Source of the DNA: Octadecabacter sp.
GTDB lineage: Bacteria > Pseudomonadota > Alphaproteobacteria > Rhodobacterales > Rhodobacteraceae
Direction of reading: 5' to 3'
NCBI GenBank assembly: GCA_018500065.2
Contig: JAHBAO020000412.1
Coordinates: 1-7,207, forward strand
DNA: 7,207 nucleotides
Made by a program: the position numbers and the translations under genes
The notes under the pieces: model-generated
Told to the model about the DNA's origin: nothing
Database searches by the model: none
Seen by the model: only the letters and a program-made list of their open reading frames with translations
In this document: one piece after another, positions 4,833-7,207 of the stretch
How the letters are laid out: every line of letters begins with the position of its first letter
How positions within the stretch are numbered: the stretch's first letter is position 1

Positions 4833-7207
4833 GTGTCACTCTTCCTCATCGTTGCATTGCCATTTTTAGGCGCGCTTCTTCCCGGCTTGATGAATTCAGC
4901 TGGCCGTCAGGCCGTCGGTGGCGTGACATTCACCGTTACGCTGGCCGCGTTCATCGGTTTGATGACAAACCTACCGGCTGTTTTGAATGGTGACCTGGTG
5001 CAAGCCGGCTTTAACTGGTTCCCTCAGCTTGGTTTGAATGTCACACTCATGCTCGATGGACTTGGGTTTTTCTTTGCGGCACTTATCCTCGGAATTGGCC
5101 TTCTGATCATCGCATACGCGCGCTTCTACCTCGCGCGGGACGACAATATGGGCGAGTTTTTTACGTATCTATTACTTTTCCAAGGCGCGATGGTTGGGAT
5201 TGTTCTGTCCGACAACGTGTTGCTTTTGTTGATCTTCTGGGAGATGACATCACTGTCGTCGTTTCTGCTGATCGGTTACTGGAAACACCTTGAGGCTGGG
5301 CGCCAAGGGGCGCGTATGGCCCTGACGGTCACCGGCATGGGCGGACTTGCGATGATTGGTGGCATGCTGATCCTTGGGCAGATTGTCGGCTCCTATGATC
5401 TTTCGGTGATCCTGCAAAGCCGCGAGTTGATCCAAGCGGACCCACTTTATGTCCCCGCGCTGATCTTGATCCTGCTGGGCGCTTTCACCAAATCCGCGCA
5501 ATTCCCGTTCCACTTCTGGCTGCCCCATGCGATGGCCGCGCCGACGCCAGTGTCCGCCTACCTGCACTCCGCGACGATGGTTAAGGCTGGTATCTTCCTG
5601 ATGGCACGCATGTGGCCTGTGCTGTCTGGCACACCGGAATGGTTTTACCTTGTCACGACTGCGGGCCTGATCACGATGATCCTTGGCGCTGTCATTGCGT
5701 TGTTCAAGCACGACCTCAAGGCGCTGCTGGCGTTTTCCACCGTTTCGCATCTTGGCCTCATTACGATGTTGCTTGGCACTGGCACAGCTTTTGGTGCGTT
5801 TGCCGCGATGTTCCACATCCTCAATCACGCGACGTTCAAGGCGGCGTTGTTTATGTCGGCAGGCATAATTGATCACGAGACGAACACCCGCGATATTCGC
5901 TTGCTTGGCGGATTGCGCCATCTCATGCCGATTACCTTCATCATCGCGACGATCGCCGCGCTTTCGATGGCTGGTATTCCATTCCTCAACGGGTTCCTCA
6001 GTAAGGAAATGATGCTCGAGGAAATGCAGCATACCTATCTGTTTGGCCCTGAATGGCTTGTGCCTGCTCTGGCGACCTTCGGGTCGCTCTTCTCAGCCGC
6101 CTATTGCTTCCGCCTGATCGGGCACACGTTCCTTGGCAAAAAGCGCGACGCGGATAGTTACCCAGCGAAACCACATGATCCCGGGGCTGGGTTGTGGTTG
6201 CCGCCCGCGATCCTTGTGGTGTTGGTCGTGGTGATCGGTGTTGCGCCATTTCTGGTGCAAGATTTCGTCATCCTTATCGCGAAAGCGGTCATCGGTGACG
6301 CAGCCGTGCTGGACGTAAAGTATATCAAGATTTGGCACGGGTTGGTGCCTGCCTTGTACATGTCGATCGTTGCAGTCGTCGGCGGCCTGATTGTGCTGGC
6401 GCTATTCAAGCCCCTGTCGCGCCTTTGGGAAGCCGCTCCGCGCCCAGAAGCGAAAACCATTTTTGACGACATCATCGCAGCCTTTGTGATGTACGCACGC
6501 GCGCTGATCTTGCCGCTGCACAATGGTGCATTCACCCGTTACGGGTTGATCATTGCCGTGACCGTTATTGCAGCGGGGTATCATGCTTGGACAACAGGGT
6601 TGATTGGCCCCGAGACACGCGCAGTTCAGCCCGTCGGTTGGGTTGAAGTGGGCGGCTGGATCATGCTGGTCGCAGCGTCCCTTGGTCTTGCATCGTTGCA
6701 CCACAACCGTCTTTTAGCGCTGATCCTGATTGGGATTGTTGGCCTTATGGTTTCGGTTGCCTTCGTCTTCCTCAGCGCACCTGATCTTGCGATGACGCAG
6801 ATCACGGTTGAAGTGGTAACGATCATTCTATTGCTCTTGGCGCTGAACTTCTTGCCAAATCATACCCCCGTCGAAAGCTCAGTCTGGCGGCGTACACGTG
6901 ATGTGGTTGTCGCGAGCGCTGCTGGTTTGGCGACGATGGCGCTCAGCTATCACTATCTGCTGCGCGATGCAGTCGCGACGCCGATCTCGGAATTTCACCT
7001 TGCTAATTCGTACAAAGGCGGCGGCGGCACCAATGTCGTCAACGTTATCCTCGTCGATTTTCGTGGCTTTGATACCTTTGGCGAAATCATTGTGCTGGGT
7101 ATTGCCGCGTTGCTGATCTACGCGCTAACGGAAGCCTTGTTGAATGGCCCCGTGCGTGCACGTCTCTTGAACCGCGTACCAGACAAGCCCCTTTCGGGCA
7201 CTCAGCA
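4833..7207 (+). CDS. mrpA: Mrp/Pha-type monovalent cation/H+ antiporter subunit A, 3' end missing
   Basis: Largest membrane subunit of the multisubunit Na+(K+)/H+ antiporter (also called PhaA or MnhA), inner membrane, related to the NuoL subunit of complex I. 791 codons are visible with no stop. Hydrophobic membrane segments run almost throughout. Family hallmarks: FWEMTSLSSFLLIGYW with E137; TKSAQFPFHFWLPHAM with K220 and H227; SAYLHSATMVKAG with K251; KHDLKALLAFSTVSHLG with K296; HATFKAALFMSAGIIDHETNTRD with K336; PFLNGFLSKEMMLEE. E137, K220 and K296 fall at a constant offset of three from the proton-path residues E140, K223 and K299 of Bacillus MrpA. A second part has SAPDLAMTQITVEVVTIILL (from about 648) and NVVNVILVDFRGFDTFGEI (to about 750), the MrpA C-terminal domains. 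Many proteobacterial versions are fused to MrpB; whether this one is lies beyond the edge. Other mrp genes are expected downstream. Its GTG start has a good Shine-Dalgarno site. Confidence 0.95.
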   Translation, partial: MSLFLIVALPFLGALLPGLMNSAGRQAVGGVTFTVTLAAFIGLMTNLPAVLNGDLVQAGFNWFPQLGLNVTLMLDGLGFFFAALILGIGLLIIAYARFYLARDDNMGEFFTYLLLFQGAMVGIVLSDNVLLLLIFWEMTSLSSFLLIGYWKHLEAGRQGARMALTVTGMGGLAMIGGMLILGQIVGSYDLSVILQSRELIQADPLYVPALILILLGAFTKSAQFPFHFWLPHAMAAPTPVSAYLHSATMVKAGIFLMARMWPVLSGTPEWFYLVTTAGLITMILGAVIALFKHDLKALLAFSTVSHLGLITMLLGTGTAFGAFAAMFHILNHATFKAALFMSAGIIDHETNTRDIRLLGGLRHLMPITFIIATIAALSMAGIPFLNGFLSKEMMLEEMQHTYLFGPEWLVPALATFGSLFSAAYCFRLIGHTFLGKKRDADSYPAKPHDPGAGLWLPPAILVVLVVVIGVAPFLVQDFVILIAKAVIGDAAVLDVKYIKIWHGLVPALYMSIVAVVGGLIVLALFKPLSRLWEAAPRPEAKTIFDDIIAAFVMYARALILPLHNGAFTRYGLIIAVTVIAAGYHAWTTGLIGPETRAVQPVGWVEVGGWIMLVAASLGLASLHHNRLLALILIGIVGLMVSVAFVFLSAPDLAMTQITVEVVTIILLLLALNFLPNHTPVESSVWRRTRDVVVASAAGLATMALSYHYLLRDAVATPISEFHLANSYKGGGGTNVVNVILVDFRGFDTFGEIIVLGIAALLIYALTEALLNGPVRARLLNRVPDKPLSGTQ

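Noticed and set aside
5250..6032. A 260-codon open frame on the minus strand
   Set aside because: It lies entirely antisense to the antiporter gene. Its translation is rich in Arg, Gln, His and Lys with no recognisable fold, the usual antisense product of a hydrophobic, codon-biased membrane protein gene.
1..7207. Mobile element, CRISPR array, toxin-antitoxin or defence system, RNA gene
   Set aside because: No transposase, integrase, regular repeats, terminal inverted repeats, tRNA-like fold or defence domain seen; all long reading frames with motifs belong to pyrimidine catabolism, DUF1330 or the antiporter.

Overview
The window looks like a stretch of an alphaproteobacterial chromosome, most likely Rhodobacterales (Roseobacter group). 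This is inferred from gene content, moderate-to-high GC and the style of the encoded proteins; no taxonomic marker such as rRNA is present. It is mostly ordinary metabolic and transport DNA. There is no tRNA, rRNA, CRISPR array, insertion sequence or phage gene that I can see, and I found no convincing evidence of an unknown multi-gene system.

The left two thirds (1-4233) hold part of the reductive pyrimidine degradation pathway. A zinc-dependent M20-type amidohydrolase (minus strand, 3' end beyond the left edge) probably hydrolyses N-carbamoyl-beta-alanine. Divergent from it is a TetR-family regulator very like RutR. Between them lies a perfect 16-bp palindrome, TTGACCAACTGGTCAA, which fits the known RutR operator TTGACCA-NN-TGGTCAA. 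Convergent with the regulator are preT and preA (minus strand, one base apart). They encode the two subunits of NAD-dependent dihydropyrimidine dehydrogenase, which reduces uracil or thymine to the dihydro form. A strong intrinsic terminator closes the preTA unit just next to the stop codon of rutR. The dihydropyrimidinase needed for the middle step is not in the window; it may lie beyond the left edge.

The intergenic region 4234-4406 separates preT from a divergent small DUF1330 gene (4407-4691). It contains an AT-rich core with two A/T tracts spaced about two helical turns apart, and an 11-bp word also found next to the RutR operator. From 4833 to the right edge runs the first 791 codons of a large membrane protein, subunit A of an Mrp/Pha-type multisubunit monovalent cation/proton antiporter. 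It starts at GTG with a good Shine-Dalgarno site and continues past the window.

Together: RutR senses pyrimidine and controls at least the hydrolase and itself, PreTA carries out the first catabolic step and the hydrolase the last, yielding beta-alanine. The DUF1330 and Mrp genes are neighbours with no evident functional link to pyrimidine use.
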